In this document: positions 35,285 through 47,040 of the stretch, piece by piece | Layout of the letters: every line of letters begins with the position of its first letter | Numbering within the stretch: the stretch's first letter is position 1 | DNA from: Budorcas taxicolor | Taxonomy: Eukaryota; Chordata; Mammalia; Artiodactyla; Bovidae | Direction of reading: 5' to 3' | DNA length: 64,000 nucleotides | Assembly: GCF_023091745.1 (NCBI RefSeq) | Contig: NC_068930.1 | Coordinates: forward strand, 9,694,262 to 9,758,261 | Translations under genes and position numbers: made by a program | The notes under the pieces: generated by a model | What the model saw: only the letters and a program-made list of their open reading frames with translations | The model's database searches: none | What the model was told of the DNA's origin: nothing

Positions 35285-35397
35285 ATTCTTTTTCAAGCTC
35301 TTTTCCCATTTAGGCTATTACAGAATACTGAGCAGAGTTCCCTGTGCTATACAGTAGGTCCTTGCTGTTTTCCCTTTTTTTTTTTTACCAGTCTCAC

Positions 35398-35638
35398 TTC
35401 ATTGTTTTGTTTTGGGAGGGCTGTGCTGGGTCTTCCTTGTGGCACGTGGGCTCCTTGTTGCTGCAAATGACCTTCTCTAGTTGCAGTGTGTGGGCTCTAG
35501 AACCCAAGGGCTCAGTAGATGCGGCACCCAGGCTTAGTTGTAGTACATGAGATCTTAGGTCCCTGACCGGGGCTCGAACCTGGCCCCACTGCACTGGGAG
35601 CATGGAGCCTTAGCCACTGGACCACCACGGAAGTCCCT
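35398..35638 (-). mobile_element. CHR-2-type SINE
   Basis: Minus-strand CHR SINE: complement of GGGACTTCCGTGGTGGTCCA head at the right end, with GGGGCTCGAACCTGG (B-box complement) and AGGGCTGTGCTGGGTCTTCC at the left. Inserted in the L1 3' UTR. Confidence 0.85.
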
Positions 35639-36843
35639 TAGCTATTTTAAGTACAGCAGCATGCATATATCAATCCCAGCCTCCCTCCTGGTCTATCATC
35701 CCATGCCTCACATCCTCCCAGTATCTGCAAGTTCATTCTCTAAGTCTGCGACTCTGCTTCTGTTTTATAAATAAGTTCATTTATATCAGTTTTTAAAGAT
35801 TTGGCACATAAGCAACATTGTATGATATTTGTCTTTCTCTGACTTACTTCACTTGGTATAATAGTCTTCAGGTACATCCATGTTGTTGTAAATGGTTTTA
35901 TTTTGTTCTTTTCAATGATTTAGTAATATTCCATTGTATATATGAACCACATCTTCTTTATTCATTCCTCCCATCAAAAGGACATGTAGGTAATTTTTGT
36001 GTCTTGGCTACTGTAAATAGTGCTGCATTGAAATTGGGGTGAAGAGATCTTTTCAAATTATGACTGTCTCAGGATATATGCTCAATAGTGGGATTGCTGG
36101 ATCATACGGTGGCTCTACTTTTCATTTCTTAAGGAACTTACATTCTGTTCTCCATAGTGGCTGTACCAATTTACATTCCCACAACAGTGTCGGAGGGTTC
36201 CCTTTTCTCCATACATTCTAGCATTTATTATTTAGACTTCTTGATGATGGCCACTTTGACTGGTGTAAAGTGATACTTCATTATAGTTCTGATTTACAAT
36301 TCTCTAATAATTAGTGATGTTGAGCATCTTTTTATGTGCTTCTTGGCCATCTGTATATCTTCTGTCCATTTTTTGATTGGGTTGTTCGTTTTTTTGATAT
36401 TGAGACACATGAGCTGTTTAAAAATTATGGGGGTTAATCCCTTGTTGATCACATTGTTTGCAAATATTTTCTCCCATTCTTTGAGTTGTGTTTGTGTTTG
36501 TGTTTTGTTTGTGGTTTCCTTTACTGTGACAAACCTTTTGAGTTGAATACTGTTTATTCATTTCTGTTTTTATTTCCATTACTGTAGGAGGTGTAATGAG
36601 AAAGACATTGCTGTGATTTATGTCAAAGAGTGTTCTGCCTATGTTTTCCTCTAAGACTTTTATAGTATCTGGTCTTACATTTAGGTCTTTAATCCATTTT
36701 GAGTTTTTTTTATATAGGGTTTAAGAAAATTCTATTTTCTTTTTGTGTGTGTGTAGCTGTCCAGTTGTCTCAGAACCAGTTATTGAAGAGACTGTTTTTT
36801 CTCCATTCTCTGACCTCAGTTGTCATAGATTAAGTGACCAAAC

Positions 36844-39250
36844 TTACAACTAGCACCCCCAAAAAAATGTCATTTTCATTAGAGGGGACTGGAATGCAAA
36901 AGTAGGAAGTCAAGAAACACCTGGAGTAACAGGCAAATTTGGCCTTGGAATACAGAATGAAGCAGGGCAAGGGCTAATAGAGTTTTGCCAAGAAAACGCA
37001 CTGGTCATAACAAACACCGTCTTCCAACAACCCAAGAGAAGACTCTACACATGGACATCACCAGATGGTCAACACTGAAATCAGAGTGATTATATTTTTT
37101 GCAGCCAAAGACGGAGAAGCTCTATACAGTCAACAAAAACAAGACCAGGAGCTGACTGTGGCTCAGATCATGAACTCCTTATTGCCAAATTCAGACTTAA
37201 GTTGAAGAAAGTGGGGAAAACCGCTAGACCATTCAGGTATGACCTAAATCAAATCCCTTATGATTATACAGTGGAAGTGAGAAATAGATTTAAGGGCCTA
37301 GATCTGATAGATAGAGTGCCTGATGAACTATGGACAGAGGTTCCTGACATTGTACAGGAGACAGGGATCAAGACTGTCTGGGGAGGCCTTACAAATAGCT
37401 GTGAAAAGAAGAGAAGCAAAAAGCAAAGGAGAAAAGGAAAGATACAAGCATCTGAATGCAAAGTTCCAAAGAATAGCAAGAAGACTTAAGAAAGCCTTCT
37501 TCAGCGATCAATGCAAAGAAATAGAGGAAAACAACAGAATGGGAAAGACTAGAGATCTCTTCAAGAAAATTAGAGATACCAAGGGAACATTTCATACAAA
37601 GATAGGCTCGATAAAGGACAGAAATGGTATGGACCGAATAGAAGCAGAAGATATTAAGAAGAGGTGGCAGGAATACACAGAAGAACTGCACAAAAAGGAG
37701 CTTCAGGACCAAGATAATCACAATGGTGCGATCACTCATCTAGAGCCAGACATCCTGGAATGTGAAGTCAAGTGGGCCTTAGAAAGCATCACTATGAACA
37801 AAGCTAGTGGAGGTGATGGAATTCCAGTAGAGCTATTTCAAATCCTGAAAGATGATGCTGTGAGAGTGCTGTACTCAATATGCCAGCAAATTTGGAAAAC
37901 TCAGCAGTGGCCACAGGACTGGAAAAAGTCAGTTTTCATTCCAATCCCAAAGAAAGGCAATGACAAAGAATGCTCAAACTACCACACAATTGCACTCATC
38001 TCACATGCTAGTAAAGTAATGCTCAAAATTCTCCAAGCCAGACTTCAGCAATACGTGAACTGTGAACTCCCTGATGTTCAAGCTGGTTTTAGAAAAAGCA
38101 GAGGAACCAGAGATCAAATTGCCAGCATCTGCTGTTATCATGGAAAAAGCAAGAGAGTTCCAGAAAAACATCTATTTCTGCTTTCTTGACTATGCCAAAG
38201 CCTTTGACTGTGTGGATCACAATAAACTGTGGAAAACTCTGAAAGAGATGGGCATACCAGACCACCTGACTTGCCTCTTCAGAAACGTACATGCAGGTCA
38301 GGAAGCAACAGTTAGAACTGGACATGGAACAACAGACTGGTTCCAAATAGGAAAAGGAATATGTCAAGGCTGTATACTGTCACCCTGCTTATTTAACTTT
38401 GATGCAGCAAAACGCTGGGCTGGAAGAAGCACAAGCTGGAATCAAGATTGCTGGGAGAAATATCAATAACCTCATATATGCAGATGACACCACCCTTATG
38501 GCAGAAAGTGAAGAGGAACTCAAAAGCCTCTTGATGAAAGTGAAAGAGGAGAGTGAAAAAGTTGGCTTAAAGCTCAACATTCAGAAAACGAAGATCATGG
38601 CATCTGGCCCCATCACTTCATGGGAAATAGATGGGGAAACAGTGGAAACAGTGTCAGACTTTATTTTTCTGGGCTCCAAAATCACAGCAGATGGTGACTG
38701 CACCCATGAAATTAAAAGACGCTTACTACTTGGAAGAAAAGTTATGACCAACCTAGATAGCATATTAAAAAGCAGAGATATTACTTTGCCAACAAAGGTC
38801 CATCTAGTCAAGGCTATGCTTTTTTCAGTGGTCATGAATGAATGTGAGAGTTGGACTGTGAAGACAGCTGAGTGCCAAAGAATTGATGGTTTTGAACTCT
38901 GGTGTTGGAGAAGACTCTTGAGAGTCCCTTGAACTGCAAGGAGATTCAACCAGTGCATCCTAAAGGAGACCAGTCCTGGGTGCTCATTGGAAGGACTGAT
39001 GCTAAAGCTGAAACTCCAATACTTTGGCCACCTCATGTGCAGCTGACTCATTGGAAAAGACCCTGTTATGTTGGGAGGGACTGGGGGCAGGAGGAGAAGC
39101 GGATGACAGGGGATGAGATGGCTGGATGGCATCACCGACTCAATGGAATGAGTTTGAGTGAACTCTGGGAATTGGTGATGGACAAGGAGTCCTGGCGTGC
39201 TATGATTCATGGGGTCGCAAAGAGTTGGACACGACTGAGTGACTGAACTG
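36844..39250 (+). mobile_element. BovB LINE copy 5, longest copy
   Basis: The longest BovB in the window. It starts in the APE-type endonuclease (RGDWNAKVG, then GADCGSDHELLIAKF with the SDH motif) and covers the RT to the 3' end. The frame is broken by a stop at the end of TWTSPDGQH, a 38-bp deletion near 37376, the one-base insertion at 38131-38143 shared with copy 1, a deletion near 38400, and a late stop. Motif A (FLDYAKAFDCVDH) and the catalytic IYADDTTLMAESEEE are intact as blocks. It lies inside the ruminant L1 ORF2. No clear target-site duplication is visible. Confidence 0.95.
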
Positions 39251-39261
39251 ATACTCTCTCT

Positions 39262-39482
39262 ACGGGGCTTCCCCACTGGCTCAGCAGTAACCTGCAATGC
39301 AGGAGACGCAGGAGATATGGGCTCAATCCCTGCGTTAGGAAGATCCCCTGGAGGAGAGCATGGCATCCCACTCCAGTAATCTTGCCTGGAGAATCTCACG
39401 GACAGAGGAGCCTGCCAGACTACTGTCCAGAGGGTCACAAGTGGTCAGACACGACTGAAGTGACTAAGCACAGCACAGCACA
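39262..39482 (+). mobile_element. Bov-tA SINE
   Basis: Diverged Bov-tA directly after the BovB: head GGGGCTTCCCCACTGGCTCA, B-box-like GGGCTCAATCCC, BovA body, ending in AGCACAGCACAGCAC. Confidence 0.88.
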
Positions 39483-39484
39483 TG

Positions 39485-42400
39485 TTCCCTCTATATACAC
39501 TTTATGGAGTTTTAACCACAAATAGGTGTTGAATTCTGTCAAAAGTTTTTTTTTAATCTATTGAGATGATGCCTTTTTTATCCTCTGATTTGTTGATGTG
39601 GTGTATTGCACTGTGATCTGTATATACTGAAAAATTCTTGCGTCTCTGGGATAAATCCCATCTGAACATGGTATATGACCTTTCTAATGTTTTGTTGGAA
39701 TTGGTTTCCTAGTATTTTATTGAGGATTTTTGCCTCTATGTTCATCACTGATATTGGTATATAATTTTCTTTTTTGTGGTATCACTGTCTGCTTTTGATG
39801 AGTGTGATAGTGGGAGTGTTCCTTCCTCTGCAGTTTTTTGGAAGAGTTTCAGAAGGACAGGTATTCTTCTCTACATGTTTGATAGAATTCACCTGTGGAG
39901 CCATCCGGTCCTAGACTTCTCTCATGATCCTTTGTATTTTCATGCTGTGTAACTTCTCCATTTTCATTTCTAATTCTGACTTGAGCCTTCTCCCATTTTT
40001 CTTGATGAGTGTGGCTAAAGGTTTACCAATTTTATTTATGCTTTCAAATAACCAGGTTTTGTTTCATTGATCTTTTCTATTGTTTTCTTCATCCCTATTT
40101 CATTTATTTCTGCTCTGATCTTTATAATTTCTTTCATTGTAACTGTGGATTTTATACGTTCTTCTTTATCTAGTTGCTTTAGGTGCAAGATAAAATTGTT
40201 TATTTGAGATCTTTATTGTTTCCTAAGATTTTATTGCTATAAACTACCCTCTTATTACTGCTTTTGCTGCGTCCCATAGGTTTTGGATCATTTGCTTTTA
40301 CTTTCATTTGTCTCTAGGTATTTCTTAATTTCCTCCTTGATTTCTTCAGAGATCATTAGTTGTTTAGCAGTGATCCATTAGTTGTTTAGCAGCCTACCGT
40401 TTAGCCTCCACATGTTTAATTTTTACAGCTTTTTTTCTTATAGCTGATTTCTATTCTCATAGCATTGTGGTTGGAAAATATGCTTGATACCATGTAAACT
40501 TTTTAAAATTTATCAAGGCTCACTTTGTGGCCCAGCATGTGATCAATCCAGGAGAATGTTTCATGTGCACTTGAGAAGAATGTGTATTCCACTGCTTTTG
40601 GATGGAATGCTTTATAAATATCAATTAAGTCCATCTGGTTTAATGTATCATTTAAGGCCTGTGTTTACTTATTGATTTTACGTCTGATCTGTTCATTGAT
40701 GAAATTGGGGTGCTACTGTCCCCCACTATTACTGTGTTACTGTTGATTTCTCTCTTTATGGCCATTAGTATCTGTCTTAGATATTGAGGTATTCCTATGC
40801 TGGGTGCATATATATTTACAATTATTATAGATTATTCTTGGGTTGATCTCTTGATCATTAAGTAGTTTTTCTTTGTCTCTTGTAACAGTCTTTATTCGAA
40901 AGTCTATTTGATCTGATACGAGTATTGCTACTCCGGCTTTCTTCCGGTTTGCATTTACATGGAATACCTTTTTTCTATCCCTTCACTTTGTGTGCATGTG
41001 TTCCTAGATTTGAAATGGATCTGTTGTAGACAGCATGTATACATCTGTTTTTGTCTGCCTTCTTTTTGCATACATTCAGCTAGTCTGTGTCTTTTTATTG
41101 GAGCATTTAATGTTTACGTTTAAGGTAATTATCTATATGGATGTTCTTACTTGGGCTTCCCTCGTAGCTCAGTGGGTAAAGAATCTGCCTGCAAGGCAGG
41201 AGACTGGGGTTTGATCCCTTGGTCAGCAAAATCCCCTGGAGGAGGGCACGGCAACCCATTCCAGTATTCTTGGCTGGAGCATCCCATGAACAGAGGAGCC
41301 CAGCAGGCTACAGTCCATGGAGTCATAAGAGTTGGACACGACTTAGCGACTAAACCACCACCATGTTCTTACTTCCATTTTGTTAATTGTTCTGGGTTTG
41401 TTTTTGTAGGTTTTTTTTCTTTCCTTCCTCTTTTGTTCTCTGTTGTGGTTTCATACCTAACTTCAGTACTGTGTTTGGATTCCTTTTTTTTTTTTTCGTG
41501 TGTATCTATTATAGATTTTTGGTTTGGTTACCACAAGGTCTTGATATAGCAGTCAGTATATAAAAAGATTGTTTTAAGTTGCTAGTCTTTTAATGTCAAA
41601 TGCATTTCCAATATCCTGTATTTGTGCTCTCCTCACAATTGCAGTTTTTGACATACCTGTCTAGGGATGATTTTCTACCTTTATTGTATGTTTACCTTAA
41701 CTAGTGAGTAATTTTGTAATTTTCTTTTTCTAGTTGTGGTGTTTTCTTTTCCACCTCAAGTTCCTTTAGCATTTGTTGCAAAGCTCTCCAGTGGTGCTGA
41801 ATTCTCTTAGCTTTTGCTTTACTATAAAAGTTTTTATTTTTCCATCAAATCTGAATTAGCCCTGCTGAGTGGAGTATTCTTGGTTGTAGGTTTTCCCCTT
41901 TCAGCACTTTAAATATATTGTGCCACTCTTTCTGGCCTGCAGAGTTTCCGCTGAGAAAGCAATTGATAACCTTACGGGAATTCCCTTGTATGTTATTTGT
42001 TGCTTTCCCCTTGATGCTTTTGATTTTTTTTTCTCTGTCTTTAATTTTTACCAATTTGATTACTATAAGTCCCGATGTGTTCCTTCTTCGGTTTATCCTG
42101 CCTGGGACTCTCTTTGCTTCCTGTACATGAGTGACTGTTTTCTTTTCCATGTTAGGAAATTTTTCAGTTATCCCTTCAAATACCTTCTCGGGTCCTTTCT
42201 ATCACTATTCTTCTTCTAGGACCCCTGTAATGTGAATGTCTATGCATTTATTGTTGTCCCAGAGGTCTCTTAGACTGTCCTCATTTCTTTTCATTCTGTT
42301 ATCCTTGTTCTAAGGGAGTGATTTCTACCATTCTGTCTTCCAGGCGACTTTTCCATTCTCTTGCCTCAGTTATTCTGCTACTGAGCCATTCTGACTTATT

Positions 42401-42919
42401 TTTTGTTCCAGTTACCATATTGTTAGTCTCTGTCTGTTCTTCAGTCTTCTAGGTCTCTGTTAAACTTTTCTTATATCATTTCGACCTATCCTTCCATTCT
42501 CCTTCCAAGGTCTTGAGAATCACCTTTACTATTAGTATCATTACTGTAAAATTTTCTTTTTTTGGTAGATTGCCTATCTCCACTTCACTTAGTTGTTCTT
42601 CTAGGGTTTTATCTTGCTCTTTAATCTGCTGTCTCATTTTGTCTGACTTTCTGTAATTGTGGTTTCCATTCCTAAAGCTGCAGGAGTGTGGCTATTCTTG
42701 CCTCTGCTGTCTGCCCCCTGGTGGATGAGGCTGTCTAAGCGTCTTGTGCAGGCTTCCTGGGGGGAGAGACTGGTTCCTGCTCACTGGTGGGTAGATATGG
42801 GCCTTGTCCCTGTGGTGGGCAGGCAAGGATTATGTTTACTGGTAAACTGTTTATTTAGAAAGACTTTAAGCAGCTTATAAGTTGACTTCCCTCCCTGCTG
42901 GTTGTCTGGCCTGAGTGAT
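39485..42919 (-). mobile_element. Ruminant L1, 5' part (antisense)
   Basis: Continues the antisense L1: ORF2 RT and endonuclease regions 39500-41140 (TGTTGAATTCTGTCAAAAG, CCCATAGGTTTTGGATCATT, GTCCATCTGGTTTAATGTAT). A Bov-tA follows, then the ORF2/ORF1 boundary and ORF1 to about 42650 (TTTCAGCACTTTAAATATAT), then GC-richer 5' UTR to about 42919. The apparent frames here are complements of broken L1 coding sequence. Confidence 0.88.
41153..41362 (+). mobile_element. Bov-tA SINE with 12-bp target-site duplication
   Basis: Head GGGCTTCCCTCGTAGCTCAG, B-box-like GGGTTTGATCCC, BovA body, CCACCACC tail. Flanked by exact ATGTTCTTACTT (41141-41152 and 41363-41374), so it clearly inserted into the L1. 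Confidence 0.95.
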
Positions 42920-43865
42920 TCTTCGCTTTCATTTTAGTAAAGTTATAAATCACATTGATTGATTTGGATATGTTGAACCAGCTGTGCAGCCCAGGGATAA
43001 ATTCCACTAGATCATAATGAGTGATCCTTTTAATGCTGCTTAATTCAGTTTGCTAATATTTTATTGATAATTTTTGCACCTACAGTCATCAAGGATATTT
43101 TAGTTTTCTTTTCTAACAGTGTCCTTGATTAGGCATCAAGGATGATGCTGTCCTTGTAAATCAAATTTGGAAGTGTTCCCACCTCTTCAATATTTTAAGA
43201 GAGCTTGAATATTTTAAGAGAGCTTGAGAAGGAGTAGTGTTAATTCTTCTTCACACATTTGGTAAAATTCACTAGTGAGGCTATCTAATCCTAGGCTTTT
43301 CTTCGTTGGGAGATATTGGATTACTGATTCAATCTCCTTACTAGTAATTGGTTCATTTCTAGATTTCCTATTTCTTCCTTATTTAGTCTTGGAAAGTTGT
43401 ATATTTCTTAGACTCTTCCCAGTTCTCCTAGGTTGTCTAGTTTGCTGGAATGTAGCTGTTCATAGCAACATCTTCTGATCCTTTAAACTTCTGTGGTATC
43501 AGTTGTAATGTCTCCTTTTTCATCTATTATTTTGTTGATTTGGGTCTTTTTTTCTTTTTCCCCTGGTTAGTCTAAGAGTATGTCAATTTATTTTTCTTTT
43601 CAAAGAGCCAAACTCTTTCCTTGGTTAATCTTTTCTATTGCTTGTTATTGTTCTCTATTTTATTTATATGTGCTCTAATCTTTATTTCCTTTCTTCTGCT
43701 AAATTTAGGGTCAGTTTGCCTTTGATTTGCTAGTTCCTTAAAGCTTTGAGAGGATCTTCCCTAGTTTTTAGAGCAGGCATTTATTGCTATAAAATTCCCT
43801 CTTGTAACTTCTTTGGCTATATCCCATAAATTCTGATATGTTATTCTTTCATTTTCATTTTTCTG
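42920..43865 (-). mobile_element. L1MA-type LINE, continuation (antisense)
   Basis: Resumes the L1MA ORF2 text broken at about 34990: AAATCACATTGATTGATTTG follows naturally on TGAGATGACCATACGATC. It ends near 43865. It contains a 19-bp tandem duplication at 43189-43226 (unit AATATTTTAAGAGAGCTTG). Confidence 0.82.
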
Positions 43866-44654
43866 AAGATGGTGCCTGCTTCCACACTACTTCTCTAGAT
43901 AACACAAACACAACTAAACATTGCTTTCTCTTCTATTGTTCTCACATTCATGATACTGGCAGTTTCACAGAGAAAAAATACTGGGGAAAAAAATTGGCTT
44001 TTGAAAACTTATTACTCTAGCAAATGAATTTGGTCATGTAGTTCTACTGGCCATAGGTCAGGTGACTCTCTTCAGTACTGAGAGTAAACCTCTTGCCTTC
44101 TGATCGTTTTACCAGTGTTATTTATTTTTTCTGTAAAACAAAAACAGAACTCAGAAATGCTACAGAATCAGTATAATACAATGTACACGTGTATAATGTT
44201 TCCCAGACACACATGGTCACTTGTTTTCTCCACACTGTTACTATGGCAGTATAAGTAGTGTGTGTGAAGGACAGCATGAAACTTGTTACTGAATCAGCTA
44301 TGAGAGTCAATAGCTCAACACACATAGTCAAGAGATGCTAAATTTTGAAACAGGTGAAATTGTGCTAAGAGTTAAATGTAAAAAAAAAGGGAGCAGTTGG
44401 GAATTCAGGTCAGAATCATGAAAGGATGAAAGACAATTTCTTGTTTTAATAGACCCACCATATCAAAGTCTTTGAGAATCTAATATGGAATATTAATTGT
44501 TTGCAAAAAGTAGAGAAGGCTATTCTTAATTTTTGCAAATGAAGTACAAGGGAAAACACTGTTGCAGCTATTCCAGATAGTGTTGACGTCAACACTAATA
44601 AACAGGAAGAGTACTTGTGAGCAGGATCACAGTAAGAGTGAGAGTGAGATAGTA
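43866..44654. other. Unique intron with palindrome
   Basis: No gene seen. It ends with a perfect 20-bp palindrome containing TGACGTCA. Confidence 0.5.
44578..44597. promoter_or_regulatory. 20-bp perfect palindrome with CRE core TGACGTCA
   Basis: TAGTGTTGACGTCAACACTA is its own reverse complement. Its centre (44584-44591) is the consensus cAMP-response element. No promoter is evident nearby, so this is a candidate binding site only. Confidence 0.5.
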
Positions 44655-45545
44655 AATTCCCCAGCTAGTACTGTATTACTATTCATTCTCCTTTTAATCT
44701 GTTAGTTTTGTTTTATATAATTTAGGTGTTCCAGTATTCAGTTCAGTTCAGTCGCTCAGTCGTGTCCGACTCTTTCTGACCCCATGAATCGCAGCACGCC
44801 AGGCCTCCCTGTCCATCACCAACTCCCAGAGTTCACTCAGATTCACGTCCATCGAGTCAGTGATGCCATCCAGCCAACTCATCCTCGTCGTCCCCTTCTC
44901 CTCCTGCCCCCAATCCCTCCCAACATCAAAGTCTTTTCCAATGAGTCAACTCTTCGCATGAGGTGGCCAAAGTACTGGAGTTTCAGCTTTAGCATCATTC
45001 CTTCCAAAGAAATCCCAGGGCTGATCTCCTTCAGAATGGACTGATTGGATCTCCTTGTAGTCCACGGGACTCTCAAGAGTCTTCTCCAACACCACAGTTC
45101 AAAAGCATCAATTCTTTGGCGCTCAGCTTTCTTCACAGTCCAACTCTCACATCCATACATGACCACAGGAAAAACCATAGCCTTGACTAGACAGACCTTA
45201 GTCGGCAAAGTAATGTCTCTGCTTTTGAATATGCTATCTAGGTTGGTCATAACTTTTCTTCCAAGGAGTAAACATCTTTTAATTTCATGGCTGCAGTCAC
45301 AATCTGCAGTGATTTAGGAGCCCAAAAAAATAAAGTCTGACACTGTTTCCACTGTTTCCCCATCTATTTCCCATGAAGTGATGGGACCGGATGCCATGAT
45401 CTTCGTTTTCTGAATGTTGAGCTCTAAGCCAACTTCCAGTATTAAACTTCCAGTATTAGGTACATAAATATTTACAATTGTTGTATCTTTTTGATGGACT
45501 AGCACCTTTATCATTATACAATAACCTTCTTTGTCTCTTCAAATG
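44655..45545 (-). mobile_element. L1 ORF2 fragment (antisense) split by BovB
   Basis: Antisense L1 text 44655-44738 (TACTGTATTACTATTCATTC) continues at 45444-45545 (TAAATATTTACAATTGTTGT, CTTCTTTGTCTCTTCAAAT). The two halves are separated by a BovB. Confidence 0.75.
44739..45433 (-). mobile_element. BovB LINE copy 6, 5'-truncated
   Basis: Minus-strand BovB 3' portion, from the RT thumb region (GLELNIQKTKIMASGP) to the 3' tail. Flanked by exact TTCCAGTATT (44729-44738 and 45434-45443). A third copy of that 10-mer lies at 45448-45457. Confidence 0.93.
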
Positions 45546-45589
45546 TAAGTACCCTTTAAAATGTACAAATTATTGTTACCTTGTAGGTC

Positions 45590-45660
45590 ATTAAAAAAAA
45601 AGTCTACAAGCCAAATTTGGCTTCAGGGCTATAGTTTGCCAGTCTCTGTGTTAGACTATA
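45590..45660. mobile_element. hAT MITE end (MER3-like)
   Basis: CAAGCCAAATTTGGCTTCAG followed by GGGCTATAGTTTGCCAGTCT is the terminal block of the family seen at 14402. Confidence 0.6.
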
Positions 45661-46283
45661 AAACAAGCCTTACTAAATTTTTAAAAACACTGAAAACATA
45701 CAAGAATATTCTCTGACCATACAGTCTTCTTGCCTGGAGAATCCCCAGGGACAGAGGAGCCTGGCAGGCTACATTCCATGGGGTCACAAAGAGCATGTGT
45801 GAGTGAACATGACTGAGTGACTAAGCACAGCCTAGCATGACAGAATTATACTGGAAATCAACAAAAAAGAGAAATTTCAGAAAGTCCCAAACATGGAATT
45901 GAACAACACACTTCTAAATAACTCATCAGTCAAAGAAGAAATAATGAAGAAAATTCAAAAATATCTTGCATCAAATGGAAACAAAGATACAACATCAAAA
46001 TTTATGAGAAGCAGCTAAATAGTCCTTAAATAGGAAAATCTATATGTTTAAACACTTTCACTAGCAAGAAAGATCCAAAACCATATAATGTAAGCTTGCA
46101 ACTCCAGAAGCTAGAGTAAGAAAAGCAAATCAAACCCTAAAAGAGTAGAGGGAAGGAAATAATAAGGATAAGAGCAATGATCCATAAAATATAAAACTGA
46201 AAAATAACAGAGAAAGCCAATGAATTCAAAAGTTGGCACTTTTATAAGATCAACAAAACCGGCAAACTTTAGCTAGACTAACT
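45661..46283 (+). mobile_element. L1 ORF2 (sense), first part
   Basis: Sense-strand ORF2 text between endonuclease and RT: GAACAACACACTTCTAAATA, GGAAGGAAATAATAAGGATA, AGATCAACAAAACCGGCAAA. It contains a BovA fragment at 45720-45836 and continues after a BovB at 47041. Confidence 0.75.
45720..45836 (+). mobile_element. Bov-tA SINE fragment
   Basis: 3' body only: TCTTCTTGCCTGGAGAATCC ... GGCAGGCTACATTCCATGGG ... CTGAGTGACTAAGCACAGC, with a small internal insertion. Confidence 0.8.
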
Positions 46284-47040
46284 AACCCTTATGGCAGAAA
46301 GTGAAGAACTAAAGAGCCTCTTGATGAAAGCAAAAGAGGAGAGTGAAAAAGTTGGCTTAAAGCTCAACGTTCAGAAAACTAAGATCATGGCATCCGGTCC
46401 CATCACTTCATGGCAAATAGATGGGGAAACAGTGGAAACAGTGGCTGACTATTTTTCTGGGCTCCAAAATCACCGTAGATGGTGACTGCAGCCATGAAAT
46501 TAAAAGACGCTTACTTCTTGGAAGGAAGGTTTTGACCAACCTAGACAGCATATTAAAAAGCACAGACATTACTTTGTCAACAAAGGTCTGTCTGGTCAAG
46601 GCTATGGTTTTTCCAGCAGGCATGTATGGATGTGAGAGTTGGACTATAAAGAAAGCTGAGCGCCAAAGAATTGATGGTTTTGAACTGTGGTGTTGGAGAA
46701 GACTCTTGAGAGTCCCTGCAAGGAGACCCAACCAGTCTATCCTAAAGGAGATCAGTCCTGGGTGTTCATTGGAAGGACTGATGTTGAAGCTGAAACTCCA
46801 ATACTTTGGCCACTTCAAGTGAAGAGCTGACTCATTTGAAAAGACTCTGATGCTGGGGAAGATTGAGGGCAGGAGGAGAAGGGGACGACAGAGGATGAGA
46901 TGGTTGGATGGCATCACCAAGTCAATGGACATGGGTTTGGGTGGACTTTGGGAGTTGGTGATGGACAGGGAGGCCTGGCGTGCTGCGGTTCATGGGGTCG
47001 CAAAGAGTCGGACACGACTGAGCGACTGAACTGAACTGAA
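46284..47040 (+). mobile_element. BovB LINE copy 7, 5'-truncated
   Basis: Begins just at the YADD region (CTTATGGCAGAAAGTGAAG) and runs to the 3' end (CTGAGCGACTGAACTGAACT). Broken by a deletion in the SDFIFLGS block near 46448 and by a 9-bp in-frame loss near 46720. Nested in an L1. Confidence 0.92.

Larger units (their letters stand above)
34996..36843 (-). mobile_element. Ruminant L1, 3' part (antisense)
   Basis: Antisense L1 3' UTR (TTGGAGTATAGTTGATTGCA, AATACTGAGCAGAGTTCCCT) and ORF2 C-terminal region (GAGCATCTTTTTATGTGC, GAAAGACATTGCTGTGATTT). It contains a Bov-tA and a CHR-2, and is cut at 36843 by BovB. It resumes at about 39485 with roughly 1 kb of consensus ORF2 missing. Confidence 0.88.

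Noticed and set aside
37323..38189. Longest open frame in the window (288 residues)
   Set aside because: It is part of the RT-region coding sequence of a broken BovB element, not a host gene.
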